DNA of 64,000 nt from Pseudarthrobacter sulfonivorans (GTDB taxonomy: Bacteria; Actinomycetota; Actinomycetes; Actinomycetales; Micrococcaceae), in NCBI RefSeq assembly GCF_001484605.1, contig NZ_CP013747.1:2666001-2730000 (forward strand), read 5' to 3'. Within the stretch, counting starts at the first letter, position 1, and each line of letters opens with the position of its first letter. A program made the position numbers and the translations under genes. Below, one piece after another: positions 28,053 through 36,236 of this stretch. The notes under the pieces were generated by a model. It did no database searches. It saw only the letters and a list, made by a program, of their open reading frames with translations, and was not told the DNA's origin.

Positions 28053-28778
28053 TCAAGCCAGCCGGGTGGCCCTGAGTATGGTGTCGCCGAGGACGGCTTC
28101 CTGGCCGTCCGGCCCGTTAGTGACCCGCTCCCGCGTGGTGTTGACCTCCAGCTGCCAGTCCGGGGAATCCAGGCCGAGCTCCTCGACGAGCTGCATCGGG
28201 GTGTAGAACATCTCCGGTTTGGTGTGGTTGCCCCACGGCGGCAGGCGGTCCGGATGGTGCCCCACAATCAGCAGCGTGCCGCCCGGCTTGACCGCCGCAG
28301 CCGCAGTCCGAAGCGGGCCCTGCCATACCAGCTGTGGACCGTGCAGGAACTGGGAGGACACCAGATCGTAGGTCCCCTCTGGCTGCCATTGGTCTAGGTC
28401 ACACTGTTCCCAGTGGATGCGGCTGGGAATTTCGCCCGCTCCCTCGGCGTGCACGCTTTCGCGGTCCAGGGCCGCCCTTTCGTGCGTGGCTGCCCGTTCC
28501 AGAGCGACGGCGGAAACGTCGACGGCGGTGACGGTCCAGCCCTGCTGGGCGAGCCAGATGGCGTCGGCACCTTCGCCGCAGCCCAGGTCCAGTGCCCTGC
28601 CCGGCCTCAGTCCGGCGCCTTCGCGGACCAGTTGCGGGTTGGGTTTGCCGCTCCAGATCTGCGCCTTGCTGCCGTATTTTTCGTCCCAGGCTTCGGCCGC
28701 ACCTTGGCGTGGTTCATCACTGAGGCGGGTGCCGCCGTCGTCCGTTGGGTGGTGGTGGTCTTCGCCCTGTTGAGTCAT
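28053..28778 (-). CDS. Class I SAM-dependent methyltransferase
   Basis: A 241-residue methyltransferase with AWDEKYGSKAQIWSGKPN at the N-terminus and SAM-binding motifs LDLGCGEGADAIWLAQQGW and VTAVDVSAVALERA. This architecture is like TehB-type/thiopurine-like methyltransferases common in actinobacteria; the substrate is unknown. It is convergent with the MFS gene, 1 bp apart, and divergent from the DEAD-box leader. Confidence 0.85.
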   Translation of the reverse strand: MTQQGEDHHHPTDDGGTRLSDEPRQGAAEAWDEKYGSKAQIWSGKPNPQLVREGAGLRPGRALDLGCGEGADAIWLAQQGWTVTAVDVSAVALERAATHERAALDRESVHAEGAGEIPSRIHWEQCDLDQWQPEGTYDLVSSQFLHGPQLVWQGPLRTAAAAVKPGGTLLIVGHHPDRLPPWGNHTKPEMFYTPMQLVEELGLDSPDWQLEVNTTRERVTNGPDGQEAVLGDTILRATRLA

Positions 28779-28860
28779 GCCTCAAGCCTGCGCCTGCCGG
28801 GCACCCAAAGGCAACGGACGTTGCAGGAAACCGGTGCCCCGGCGCGGGGATGGTACGCTT

Positions 28861-29093
28861 AGGGGACTTGATGTGCAGTGATGCCCGCTCGTCCCTTTAT
28901 TTGGGAAGCGGGTTTTTTCATGTGAGAGGCACATCCTGCGTCGATGAACGCGTTCCATTTGGTCCCAGCCGCCGCCCAGAATTGGGCAGCAGCACGGTTG
29001 ATCACCTGACTTTTCTTCGGCGAAACCCTTGAGCCAACCGGCATCGGGGGCCGATATCCGCACGGATACCGCCTGAAAGACCATGAAATATAT
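28861..29093 (+). other. Long 5' leader of the DEAD-box helicase gene
   Basis: About 230 bp separate the methyltransferase start region from the helicase ATG. A TACGCT hexamer at 28854-28859 could be a -10 box, putting the transcript start near 28866. The leader then contains an early intrinsic terminator (28884-28918) and some 175 nt of further untranslated sequence. Leader length and early terminator suggest premature-termination control, as seen for other cold-shock RNA helicases. Confidence 0.45.
28884..28918 (+). terminator. Intrinsic terminator inside the DEAD-box leader
   Basis: CCCGCT pairs with AGCGGG, with an inner TCCC/GGGA pairing around TTTATTT, followed directly by six Ts. This is the clearest Rho-independent terminator in the window. 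It lies upstream of, not after, the helicase gene, so it can act as an attenuator. Confidence 0.85.
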
Positions 29094-31037
29094 ATGACTA
29101 CTTTTGCTGCCCTCGGCACGCCCAAAGCACTCGCCGACACCCTCACCGCACAGGGAATTGTTGAGCCGTTCCCCATCCAGGTCAAGACCCTCCCGGACAC
29201 CCTGGCCGGACGCGACGTCCTGGGCCGCGGCCGCACCGGCTCCGGCAAGACCATCGCTTTCGCCATCCCGCTTGTAGCACGACTCGCTGAGCGGGAAGCC
29301 AAGCACTTCCGCAAGCCCGGCCGCCCCATGGGCCTGGTCCTCGCACCGACCCGCGAGCTGGCCACCCAGATCAACGCCACCATCGAGCCGATGGCCAAGG
29401 CCATGGGCCTGACCACCACCGTGATCTACGGCGGCATCTCCCAGGCCCGCCAGGAAAAGGCACTGCGCGCCGGCGTCGACATTGTCATCGCCTGCCCGGG
29501 CCGCCTGGAGGACCTGATCCGCCAGCGCATCCTGACCCTCGAAGGCGTCGAGATCACCGTCCTGGACGAAGCCGACCACATGGCGGACCTCGGCTTCCTC
29601 CCGGTGGTCAAGAAGCTCATGGACATGACCCCCAGCCAGGGCCAGCGCCTGCTGTTCTCCGCCACCCTGGACAACGGCGTGGACAAGATCGTCCAGCGCT
29701 ACCTGTCCAACCCGCTGACCCACGCCGTGGACGAATCACAGGCCGCCGTGACCACCATGGAACACCACGTCCTGGTGGTCAACGACCAGACCGTCAAGAA
29801 GCAGCTGATCGTTGAGCTCGCCTCGGGCGCCGGCCGCCGCGTCCTCTTTATGCGGACCAAGCACCACGCCCGCAAGCTGGCCAAGACCCTGACCGACGCC
29901 GGGATCCCCGCCGTCGATCTGCACGGCAACCTCTCGCAGAACGCCCGTGACCGCAACCTGGCCGAGTTTTCCTCCGGTGACGTCCGCGTCCTGGTGGCCA
30001 CCGACGTCGCAGCCCGCGGCGTCCACGTGGACGACGTCGAACTGGTGATCCACGTGGATCCGCCCACAGAGCACAAGGCATACCTCCACCGCTCAGGCCG
30101 TACGGCCCGCGCAGGTTCGGACGGCACCGTTGTCACGCTGACCCTCCCGGAGCAGCAGTCCGACGTCAAGAAGCTGATGAAGGCTGCCGGCGTCGAGGTT
30201 AACTTCGAGCGCGTCACCGCCAACTCCCCGCTGGTTGCTGAGCTCGTGGGCGAAATGGCCGACAAGATCGATCCGCGCACGCGCGCCGCTCTTCTCGCCA
30301 AGAAGTCCGCACAGCAGGGTGGCGGCACCTCCACGGGTGCCAACGCCGAGCGCAAGCGCGCCCGCCGCAGCCAGGAAGGCCCCACCGCCGGTGGCCGTGG
30401 CGGCCGTGGTGGACGTGGACGGGTCTCCGCTGAGCCAACCCGCACCGATCTTCCGCGCGCCGAGCGCCGCGCTGTTGCCTACGAAGGCCGCACCGAGGCA
30501 CGGGCAGCATTTGACCGTGTAGCTGAGCAGAACGAGGACCGCGCCATTGCAGCAGCTGCTGCTCGCCGCAATTCCCGCGGCCACGGCGCCACCGGCTCCA
30601 CGCACCGCAACGACGTCCCCGCAGCAGGTGGCCGTGCAGCGGCCGGCCGCGGTTCAGACGGCCGTTCTGATTCACGCGTTACCCGCAGCGATGCCCCCCG
30701 TGGCGGCACGGGCCGCCCGGCTACCACCGGCGGACAGCGCGGCGGACGTCCGGCAACGGGCCAGCGCGCAGCCGGGGCCCGCACCGCAGGCGCCGGTGCA
30801 GGTGCCCGCACGGGTGGATCCGGCCAGCGCGCCGGAGCCTCCACAGGTAACTCGGGCAACGGCGGCAACGGCGGCAATGCCGGCAACAAGGCTGTTTGGT
30901 CCTCCAACACCGGCGGCACGTCCGGTGGCTCGTACGCCGGTAACGGTGGCGGCAACGGTGGCACCAGTGGCCGTCCGGCACGCAGCGGTCCCCGCCGCGC
31001 GTCGGCTCCGGCCTCGAACGAACGCCGCAGCCGCTAA
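29094..31037 (+). CDS. DEAD-box ATP-dependent RNA helicase with RG-rich tail
   Basis: A 647-residue RNA helicase of the RhlE/DeaD type. Motifs in order: Q-motif region FPIQ, GRTGSGKT (I), PTRELA (Ia), LDEADHM (II), FSATLD (III), RKLAKTL..., ARGVHVDDV (V) and HRSGRTARAG (VI). After residue 400 comes a low-complexity tail rich in Arg, Gly, Ala and Asn (GGRGGRGGRGR, NGGNGGNGGN), typical of RNA-binding or condensate-forming tails. Cold-shock or ribosome-assembly roles are usual for the family. A leader terminator upstream and a complex hairpin downstream frame it. Confidence 0.93.
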   Translation: MTTFAALGTPKALADTLTAQGIVEPFPIQVKTLPDTLAGRDVLGRGRTGSGKTIAFAIPLVARLAEREAKHFRKPGRPMGLVLAPTRELATQINATIEPMAKAMGLTTTVIYGGISQARQEKALRAGVDIVIACPGRLEDLIRQRILTLEGVEITVLDEADHMADLGFLPVVKKLMDMTPSQGQRLLFSATLDNGVDKIVQRYLSNPLTHAVDESQAAVTTMEHHVLVVNDQTVKKQLIVELASGAGRRVLFMRTKHHARKLAKTLTDAGIPAVDLHGNLSQNARDRNLAEFSSGDVRVLVATDVAARGVHVDDVELVIHVDPPTEHKAYLHRSGRTARAGSDGTVVTLTLPEQQSDVKKLMKAAGVEVNFERVTANSPLVAELVGEMADKIDPRTRAALLAKKSAQQGGGTSTGANAERKRARRSQEGPTAGGRGGRGGRGRVSAEPTRTDLPRAERRAVAYEGRTEARAAFDRVAEQNEDRAIAAAAARRNSRGHGATGSTHRNDVPAAGGRAAAGRGSDGRSDSRVTRSDAPRGGTGRPATTGGQRGGRPATGQRAAGARTAGAGAGARTGGSGQRAGASTGNSGNGGNGGNAGNKAVWSSNTGGTSGGSYAGNGGGNGGTSGRPARSGPRRASAPASNERRSR

Positions 31038-31046
31038 GATTCGTGT

Positions 31047-31169
31047 TTTCGCTACGTAAAGTAGCTGGCGATACGCAGAATGCCGGCCGCGACGGATATA
31101 TCCGTAGCGACCGGCATTTCGCGTAGCGCAAATCACGAAGCGCAGCGCCAGCCTGAAAGCGTAGCGAAA
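31047..31169. repeat. Nested inverted repeats downstream of the helicase gene
   Basis: Three sets of arms are nested: TTTCGCTACG (31047-31056) with CGTAGCGAAA (31160-31169), CTGGCG (31065-31070) with CGCCAG (31146-31151), and AATGCCGG (31079-31086) with CCGGCATT (31111-31118). The innermost holds the palindrome ACGGATATATCCGT (31092-31105). It fills the whole gap between convergent genes. Confidence 0.75.
31079..31121. terminator. Bidirectional terminator core between helicase and MBL genes
   Basis: The AATGCCGG/CCGGCATT stem with an inner ACGGAT/ATCCGT stem is followed by TTT rightward and preceded by A-rich bases for the leftward reading. Serves the convergent helicase and MBL-fold genes. 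Confidence 0.65.
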
Positions 31170-31170
31170 G

Positions 31171-31821
31171 TTACCAGCCGCGGGCGCGCCACTCCTCAAG
31201 GTGCGGGCGTTCCGCGCCGAGGGTGGTGGGGCTGCCGTGGCCCGGGTGCACCAACGTGTCATCCGGGTAGGCCTCGAACAACCGCGCGGTGACATCGTCC
31301 AGCAGTGACGTGAACCGCTCAGGATCATTCTGGGTGTTGCCCACGCCGCCCGGGAACAATGAATCCCCGCTGAAAATGTGGGCAGGCCCTTCCGGGTCCT
31401 GGTACACAAACGCGATCGATCCCGGGGTATGGCCGCGCAGGTGCACGGCGGTGAGCTCGAAGCCGTCCACAGCGCAGGTGTCCCCGTGCTCCAGGATCCG
31501 GTCCACGGGCACTGGCAGCGCCTCGGCGTCGTCCTTTCCGGCAACGGTTGGGGCGCCCGTGGCTGCCACCAACGCCGGCAGTGCCCGGACGTGGTCCCAA
31601 TGCTGGTGCGTTGTTGCAATCTGCGCCAGTTTGGTTGTGGCCGCGGTATCCGCAGCGGCGTCCTGCAGCATCGCCTGGATGGCCGGAAGGTCGTCCGCGG
31701 CATCAATCAGCAGCTGTGCGCCGCTGGCTTTCGCGGTCAGCAGGTACACGTTGTTGTTCATCTCGCTGACGGAGATGCTGCGGATGGTGATGTCGCGGAG
31801 GTCGTGAATGAGCGTGTCCAT
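31171..31821 (-). CDS. MBL-fold metallo-hydrolase, glyoxalase II-like
   Basis: A 216-residue metallo-beta-lactamase-fold hydrolase. The metal motif is THQHWDHV, with further ligands in LRGHTPGSI, FSGDSLF and HPGHGSPTTLG. The fold fits hydroxyacylglutathione-hydrolase-like or persulphide-dioxygenase-like enzymes; the Gln-Trp variant inside the HxHxDH motif (HQHWDH) is common in this subgroup. ATG 31821 is chosen, with GTG 31839 as alternative that would overlap the upstream aldo/keto reductase gene. It is the last gene of a leftward three-gene run. Confidence 0.82.
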   Translation of the reverse strand: MDTLIHDLRDITIRSISVSEMNNNVYLLTAKASGAQLLIDAADDLPAIQAMLQDAAADTAATTKLAQIATTHQHWDHVRALPALVAATGAPTVAGKDDAEALPVPVDRILEHGDTCAVDGFELTAVHLRGHTPGSIAFVYQDPEGPAHIFSGDSLFPGGVGNTQNDPERFTSLLDDVTARLFEAYPDDTLVHPGHGSPTTLGAERPHLEEWRARGW

Positions 31822-31831
31822 GGGCTTCAGT

Positions 31832-32827
31832 TTATTCACGCCCCTGTGACACCCAGTTGGGGTCCGCCGAGCGGGAGCCGACGACGGCGTCCGCAGCCTG
31901 GTCCAGCGCCTCCAGTTGTGCCGGGGTCAGGTCCAGGGACAGTGCGCCCAGGTTTTCGTCGATCCGGTGCGTCTTGCGGGTGCCGGGGATGGGGACCACG
32001 GCCAGTCCCCGCCGTTTGCCCTGCTCCAGCAGCCACGCGAGTGCAACCTGGGCGGGCGTTGCGGACAGCTCGGCCGCGACCGACCGCACGGCGGCCACGA
32101 CTCCCTGGTTCGCGTCAAAGGCGTCCGCGGCGAACCGCGGGATCCGGCGTCGGAAGTCGTTGGCTCCCAGGCTGGAAGCGTCCACCGTGCCGGTGAGGAA
32201 TCCCCGGCCCAGTGGCGAATACGGCACAAAGCCCACGCCCAGGCTGGCCGCGGCCGGAACTACGTTGCGTTCGACGTCGCGGCTCCAGATGGACCATTCG
32301 CTTTGGACCGCGGCGATGGGGTGCACGGAGTGGGCTTCGGCCAGCTCCTGCGCGGTCACCTCTGACAGGCCGAGGTGTTTGACCTTGCCCTGCTGCACCA
32401 GCCCCGCCATGGCCTCCACGGTTTCCACAATCGGAACGCGGAGGTCACGGCGGTGCATGTAGTAGAGGTCGATCACGTCCGTGCCAAGCCGCTTTAGGCT
32501 GGCGTCGACAGCCTGCCGGACGTAGGCGGCATCTCCCCGGACATCCGTGTAGCCATCAGCCGGCGAGCCCACCAGGGAAAACTTGGTGGCGAGCTGCACT
32601 TCACCCCGCCGGTCCTCGAGCAGCTGCGCGATGAGTTGCTCGTTGCTGCCTCCGCCGTAGATGTCCGCGGTGTCAATGAAGCTGACGCCGGCATCCACCG
32701 CATGGTGCAGGGTTTTGAGGGCCTCGTGCGGGTCAACTTCGCCGTAGACCGGGGTGAGGGCCATGCCGCCGAAACCCAGGGGGCTGACGTTGAGGCCGTC
32801 GCCGAGGTGTACCAATGGTGCAGTCAT
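31832..32827 (-). CDS. Aldo/keto reductase
   Basis: A 331-residue NADPH-dependent oxidoreductase with TIM-barrel fold. The tetrad is visible: Asp52 and Tyr57 in IDTADIYGGG, Lys82 in LATKF and His in LYYMHRRD; the cofactor site appears in VVPIPGTRKTHRIDENL. Substrate unknown. It overlaps the kinase gene by 4 bp (ATGA), so the two are co-translated. Confidence 0.9.
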   Translation of the reverse strand: MTAPLVHLGDGLNVSPLGFGGMALTPVYGEVDPHEALKTLHHAVDAGVSFIDTADIYGGGSNEQLIAQLLEDRRGEVQLATKFSLVGSPADGYTDVRGDAAYVRQAVDASLKRLGTDVIDLYYMHRRDLRVPIVETVEAMAGLVQQGKVKHLGLSEVTAQELAEAHSVHPIAAVQSEWSIWSRDVERNVVPAAASLGVGFVPYSPLGRGFLTGTVDASSLGANDFRRRIPRFAADAFDANQGVVAAVRSVAAELSATPAQVALAWLLEQGKRRGLAVVPIPGTRKTHRIDENLGALSLDLTPAQLEALDQAADAVVGSRSADPNWVSQGRE

Positions 32828-33552
32828 GAGTGCTCTCCATTCGTTTGTGGATTCTCGTCCCAGCCAAGAACCCCGGCCCTTGCCCCGGTATTCCTAGAGG
32901 GTGTCCTGTATTCCTGGCCGGTGGCCTGGCCCCACGGGATGATCCGGTCGGCGCCCCGGCGCGTGGCCTCGATCATCACCGCGTTGGCCTCATCCGGGCC
33001 CGCCGCCCATGCCTCCGCTGCGGTCCGCTCCATACCGAACTCCACGTGCCGGTCCACCAGCCGGGCAAGCCGCAGCGCGGGAGGGGAATCCATGAACCAG
33101 ACCTCATCCAGCTGCGCCCGGACATCCTTCCACTCAGGTGTCTCCGCCAGCAGATAGTTTCCCTCGGTGATCACCAGCGGCACGGACGCGGGGACTGCGA
33201 TGGACGCGGCCACCGGTTCGTCCAAAGTCCGCCGGAACTCGGGCGCGTACACCACCGCCTCATCCCGCCGCACGAGCCGCTGCAACAGCGAGAGATAGCC
33301 GCCGACGTCGAACGTGTCCATTGCGCCCTTGCGCTGCCGCAGCGGTGTGCCGTTGATGATCGCGTTGCCCAGGTGGAAGCCGTCCATCGGCACCACGACG
33401 GCGGTATCAGGGCCGAACTCCCGCTGCAGCCGGGCCGCAAAGGTGGACTTGCCGGAGCCGGGTGCGCCCGTGATGCCCAGGAGTAGCCGCCGGCCGCCAT
33501 CGAGCCTGTGCTGCAGGGCGTCGAGTGCCTGCTGTACTTCGGGGGAGTCCAT
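32824..33552 (-). CDS. P-loop nucleoside/pantothenate kinase-like protein
   Basis: A 242-residue kinase of the uridine/pantothenate kinase-like superfamily. Walker A is GITGAPGSGKST (27-38), followed by VVPMDGFHLGNAI, the substrate Asp motif, and VPLVITEGNYLL (Walker B region). The LID includes RLARLVDRHVEFG. Actinobacterial homologues are annotated as nucleoside/nucleotide kinase family, with fructose-like or nucleoside substrates suggested; none can be shown here. It is the first gene of the leftward operon with the aldo/keto reductase. Confidence 0.85.
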   Translation of the reverse strand: MDSPEVQQALDALQHRLDGGRRLLLGITGAPGSGKSTFAARLQREFGPDTAVVVPMDGFHLGNAIINGTPLRQRKGAMDTFDVGGYLSLLQRLVRRDEAVVYAPEFRRTLDEPVAASIAVPASVPLVITEGNYLLAETPEWKDVRAQLDEVWFMDSPPALRLARLVDRHVEFGMERTAAEAWAAGPDEANAVMIEATRRGADRIIPWGQATGQEYRTPSRNTGARAGVLGWDENPQTNGEHS

Positions 33553-33742
33553 GGCAAAAGCCTAAACCGGAGGCCGGAATTGGCCCAATGAAGTGAGGGA
33601 TGAATGCGTCCTTTGCCCAATATCAAAAGAATCGAGCGAATCGCAAGTCACAAGAACTGTGTTTAATCAAACGTCTTTAGTGATATCTTCAACGAGGTCG
33701 CGGCCGACTAATTGATTAAATGTGAATATTTGGGGGAATTAC
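33553..33742 (+). promoter_or_regulatory. AT-rich divergent promoter region before the peptide locus
   Basis: This 190-bp gap is visibly richer in A+T than its surroundings (for example GTTTAATCAAAC, CTAATTGATTAAATG) and ends in a strong GGGGGAA ribosome site five bases before ATG 33743. It separates the leftward kinase operon from the rightward peptide locus. No promoter hexamers can be fixed with confidence. The base composition suggests acquired DNA. Confidence 0.5.
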
Positions 33743-34201
33743 ATGTTGAAGAGAAAGTTGCCGTTTGCCCGCAAGGCAATCATTGGCGCTGCACTGATCC
33801 CGGGCATTCTGCTCGGCGGGGTTGTATCTGTTTCGGCGGCGCAGGCTGCGCCGGCCACGTCGTCCTACAGCGCGACCTCGGTCGCCGCTGTGGCCGAAAC
33901 GCGGGAACTCAGGTTGCCGTCAGGCACTGCCTCGGCACTGACAGGCGCCACGGATGTGGCTCCGGGCACCACGGCATCAGGTGAAAAGCGGATCAACATC
34001 GGTCCGGTTGTCAGCTGGATCAAGAACAACGTGGGCTGGCTCTGGAACAGTCTCGTCAACGCTGTTAAAGCCGGCTGGGGTGCCTTCCTGAACTGGTGGA
34101 ACAGCCTCGCGGGCTGGATCCGCTGGTCGATCGAACAGGTCGCCGGAGCAGGTGTCGGAGCGATCTTCGAGGCCCTGCGGCATTACCTCTTCGGTTGGTA
34201 G
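33743..34201 (+). CDS. Candidate bacteriocin-like secreted peptide precursor, Trp-rich
   Basis: A 152-residue precursor. Residues 1-35 are a Sec signal peptide (MLKRK basic start, hydrophobic core, SAAQA cleavage site). A Thr/Ala/Ser-rich spacer of about 48 residues leads to a dibasic EKR at 81-83. The last 69 residues (84-152) hold nine tryptophans and no cysteine, with repeated amphipathic pieces such as VSWIKNNVGWLW, FLNWWNSLAGWIRW and a terminal HYLFGW. Size and composition recall Trp-rich or circular class II bacteriocins (aureocin A53, AS-48), but I recognise no family. It is followed by hairpins, a small membrane protein, a CPBP protease homologue and an ABC transporter. Confidence 0.6.
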   Translation: MLKRKLPFARKAIIGAALIPGILLGGVVSVSAAQAAPATSSYSATSVAAVAETRELRLPSGTASALTGATDVAPGTTASGEKRINIGPVVSWIKNNVGWLWNSLVNAVKAGWGAFLNWWNSLAGWIRWSIEQVAGAGVGAIFEALRHYLFGW

Positions 34202-34268
34202 CCTGCAGGGATTCCCTGCAGGACTGAGGTAAAGCCGGCACGGCGGCGGGGATCCACGCCGCCGTGCC
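34202..34268 (+). terminator. Two strong hairpins after the peptide gene
   Basis: First, CCTGCAGGGA (34202-34211) and TCCCTGCAGG (34213-34222) flank a single T, starting right after the stop codon. Second, GGCACGGCGGCG (34237-34248) and its complement (34257-34268) flank GGGATCCA-type loop bases. No T-tract follows. They could stabilise the precursor mRNA and limit read-through into the downstream transport genes. Confidence 0.65.
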
Positions 34269-34304
34269 AGCTTGCCCCCAACAACAGCTTCGAACGAAAG
34301 CGCT

Positions 34305-34631
34305 ATGAAATTGGAACAGAACAACTGGCGCGGCCAGAGCGACACCATGCAGGTCAATGGCGCCACGGTCGCCAAGAAAACTTCCCTTCGACGGTTCCTG
34401 GCTTTCACGGTGCTGGCCGTTTCGGGGGCCCTGACCTGCCTCATCCGCTTTGAGTTCTTCGACCTGATCTACTTCGCAGGGTTCATCGCGGCCATAGTTG
34501 GTATTGTCGCCAGCCACGGATACAGGCAGTATTCGCACTGGATTGGCCTTGCCGTTGCCTTGTCCAGCTTCGGGACGCTTGTTTTTGGGACACTGCGCTT
34601 CATTGGGCGGCTCACGGGGGCAGCGGCCTGA
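34305..34631 (+). CDS. Small three-helix membrane protein, immunity candidate
   Basis: A 108-residue protein with a hydrophilic 30-residue N-tail (containing KKTSLRR) and three hydrophobic helices (FLAFTVLAVSGALTCLI; FFDLIYFAGFIAAIVGIV; HWIGLAVALSSFGTLVFG). No family recognised. Its place between the precursor and the CPBP gene, and its size, are typical of bacteriocin immunity proteins, but the role is inferred only. The start could instead be TTG 34272. Confidence 0.5.
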   Translation: MKLEQNNWRGQSDTMQVNGATVAKKTSLRRFLAFTVLAVSGALTCLIRFEFFDLIYFAGFIAAIVGIVASHGYRQYSHWIGLAVALSSFGTLVFGTLRFIGRLTGAAA

Positions 34632-34633
34632 CC

Positions 34634-35317
34634 GTGCGCCCGAAGGCCCTGTACCTCGTCGCGTTCCATGGCGGCACCATCCTCGTTGCCGGGGCCGTCG
34701 CAGGGTTCCTGGACCCAGCATCGCCGGTGGCGCCGGAGGCCTGGGCCTGGATGGCGGCGACGGTGCTGTTCGCCGGCGTGTGGTGGCTTTACGGGAACGA
34801 CTGTGGGCCGTCAGCCGGGCGGCACCGTTCCGTGTGGGTGATTCCCGCCGTAGCCGCCGCCTGTCTAATAATCAGCCACCTTATTAATAGCCGCGGAGTG
34901 GCAGGAGTTTCCCTTTTCGCCGGGATAATTCTCGTGGCGCTGGGCGAAGAATTGGTTTTCCGCTTTGCACCTTTTGTGTTATTGGCGCATTTCCAGAAAA
35001 AATGGCGCAATATGACAACTGCCATATTTGGTATTATTGTTTTTGTTGCCGCCCATATGCCATCACTGGATATCCTGCTGATCGACAAGCTGTGTTTTGC
35101 GATAGCCGCCACAGCTTTGGTGATGGCTTCCGGCGGGATCTGGCTGGCAGTTGCCCTCCACGTTTTATCCAATCTGCTGTGGCACGCCATGGTGGTCATC
35201 GGTCAGCAGGGCCACATGGCCTACTTCATGGCGGACCTTGTCCTGGTCCTGGCGGCGTTGTTACTGGCGCTGCGCTTACGTGTACGGAAGGAATTGTCCA
35301 TTGGGGTTAGCGTCTGA
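34634..35317 (+). CDS. CPBP-family intramembrane metalloprotease homologue (Abi)
   Basis: A 227-residue polytopic membrane protein with CPBP/Abi motifs: GEELVFRF (EExxxR glutamates), FVAAHMPS (second-motif histidine) and ALHVLSNLLWH (HxxxN). Relatives process CAAX-like or peptide substrates or give self-immunity beside bacteriocin genes. GTG 34634 starts two bases after the previous stop. The middle of the gene is AT-rich (CTAATAATCAGCCACC... region near 34865-35045), unlike neighbouring genes. It overlaps the ABC ATPase gene by 17 bp. Confidence 0.8.
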   Translation: MRPKALYLVAFHGGTILVAGAVAGFLDPASPVAPEAWAWMAATVLFAGVWWLYGNDCGPSAGRHRSVWVIPAVAAACLIISHLINSRGVAGVSLFAGIILVALGEELVFRFAPFVLLAHFQKKWRNMTTAIFGIIVFVAAHMPSLDILLIDKLCFAIAATALVMASGGIWLAVALHVLSNLLWHAMVVIGQQGHMAYFMADLVLVLAALLLALRLRVRKELSIGVSV

Positions 35318-36236
35318 GGCCGTTTCAGGGATTTCCTTCGCGGGGGTCACCAAGGCATACGCCGGGCGGAACGTGGTGGACTCCGTCAGCTTTGACTGCC
35401 CGCGGGGATCCATCACCGGATTCCTCGGGCCGAACGGAGCGGGCAAGTCAACCACGCTGCGCGTTGCGGCCGGCCTGACCCGCGCTGACGCCGGCGAAGT
35501 CCTTTTCAACGGACACCGGCGCCAGGACCTGGAAAACCCGGGACGCACCATCGGCTTCGTCCTGGACCCCACGGCATTGCACCCGGGCCGCTCGTTGCAG
35601 GAGACCCTGAAGCTGAACGCAATGCTGCTGGGCGCGCCGCGCTCCGCCGTCGAAAATGCCCTCAGCGTTGCCGGCCTTGAGTCAGTGCGGAGAAAGCGGG
35701 TGGGCTCGCTGTCCCTGGGGATGCGGCAGCGGCTGGTCCTCGGCATGGCCCTGCTCGCCGGACCCCAGTTCCTGGTCATGGATGAGCCCACCAACGGACT
35801 CGACGCCGATGGTGCGCTTTGGGTCCGGAACTTCCTGAAGCATTTCAGCGCCCAGGGCGGCACCGTGCTGCTCTCCAGCCACCTTCTCCGCGACATGCAG
35901 GCAGTGGCGGACCACATTGTCATGATCGACCGCGGGCGGATCGTCGCCTCCGGCACCGCCGCAGAGTTCAGCGTCAGCTCCAGGACCAAGGCCACCGCCG
36001 TCGAACCGGAGCGCCTCACGGAAGTCTGCAGGAGGCGTGGGTGGGGCTTTGACCTTTCCGGGCGGGAATTTCTGGTGGACGCCACGCCCGAGGACATTGG
36101 CCGGGCATGCCTTGAGTACGGGGTGGTGCTGACGCATCTGTCCAACATCACGGAGTCAGCGCTCGAGGAGAAATTCCTTGCCTTGACGTCCGGGGAATTC
36201 AGCAGCCGCAACAACAACCTGGAGCAGATCCGATGA
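35301..36236 (+). CDS. ABC transporter ATP-binding protein
   Basis: A 311-residue ATPase of the CcmA/DrrA/BcrA type. Walker A GPNGAGKST, signature LSLGMRQRL, Walker B FLVMDEPTNGLD and H-loop LLSSHLLRDM are all intact; the C-terminal 80 residues follow the NatA/DrrA-like tail. The TTG at 35301 is preferred because GGAAGGA lies eight bases upstream; conserved sequence starts at ISFAGVTKAYAG. Its ATGA overlap with the permease gene means they form one transporter. In this context export of, or self-protection against, the Trp-rich peptide is the likely role. Confidence 0.9.
   Translation: MGLASEAVSGISFAGVTKAYAGRNVVDSVSFDCPRGSITGFLGPNGAGKSTTLRVAAGLTRADAGEVLFNGHRRQDLENPGRTIGFVLDPTALHPGRSLQETLKLNAMLLGAPRSAVENALSVAGLESVRRKRVGSLSLGMRQRLVLGMALLAGPQFLVMDEPTNGLDADGALWVRNFLKHFSAQGGTVLLSSHLLRDMQAVADHIVMIDRGRIVASGTAAEFSVSSRTKATAVEPERLTEVCRRRGWGFDLSGREFLVDATPEDIGRACLEYGVVLTHLSNITESALEEKFLALTSGEFSSRNNNLEQIR

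Noticed and set aside
30214..30964. Long frames opposite the helicase Arg/Gly tail
   Set aside because: They arise from the GC-rich repeat codons of the RG-rich tail; no homology pattern or ribosome site.
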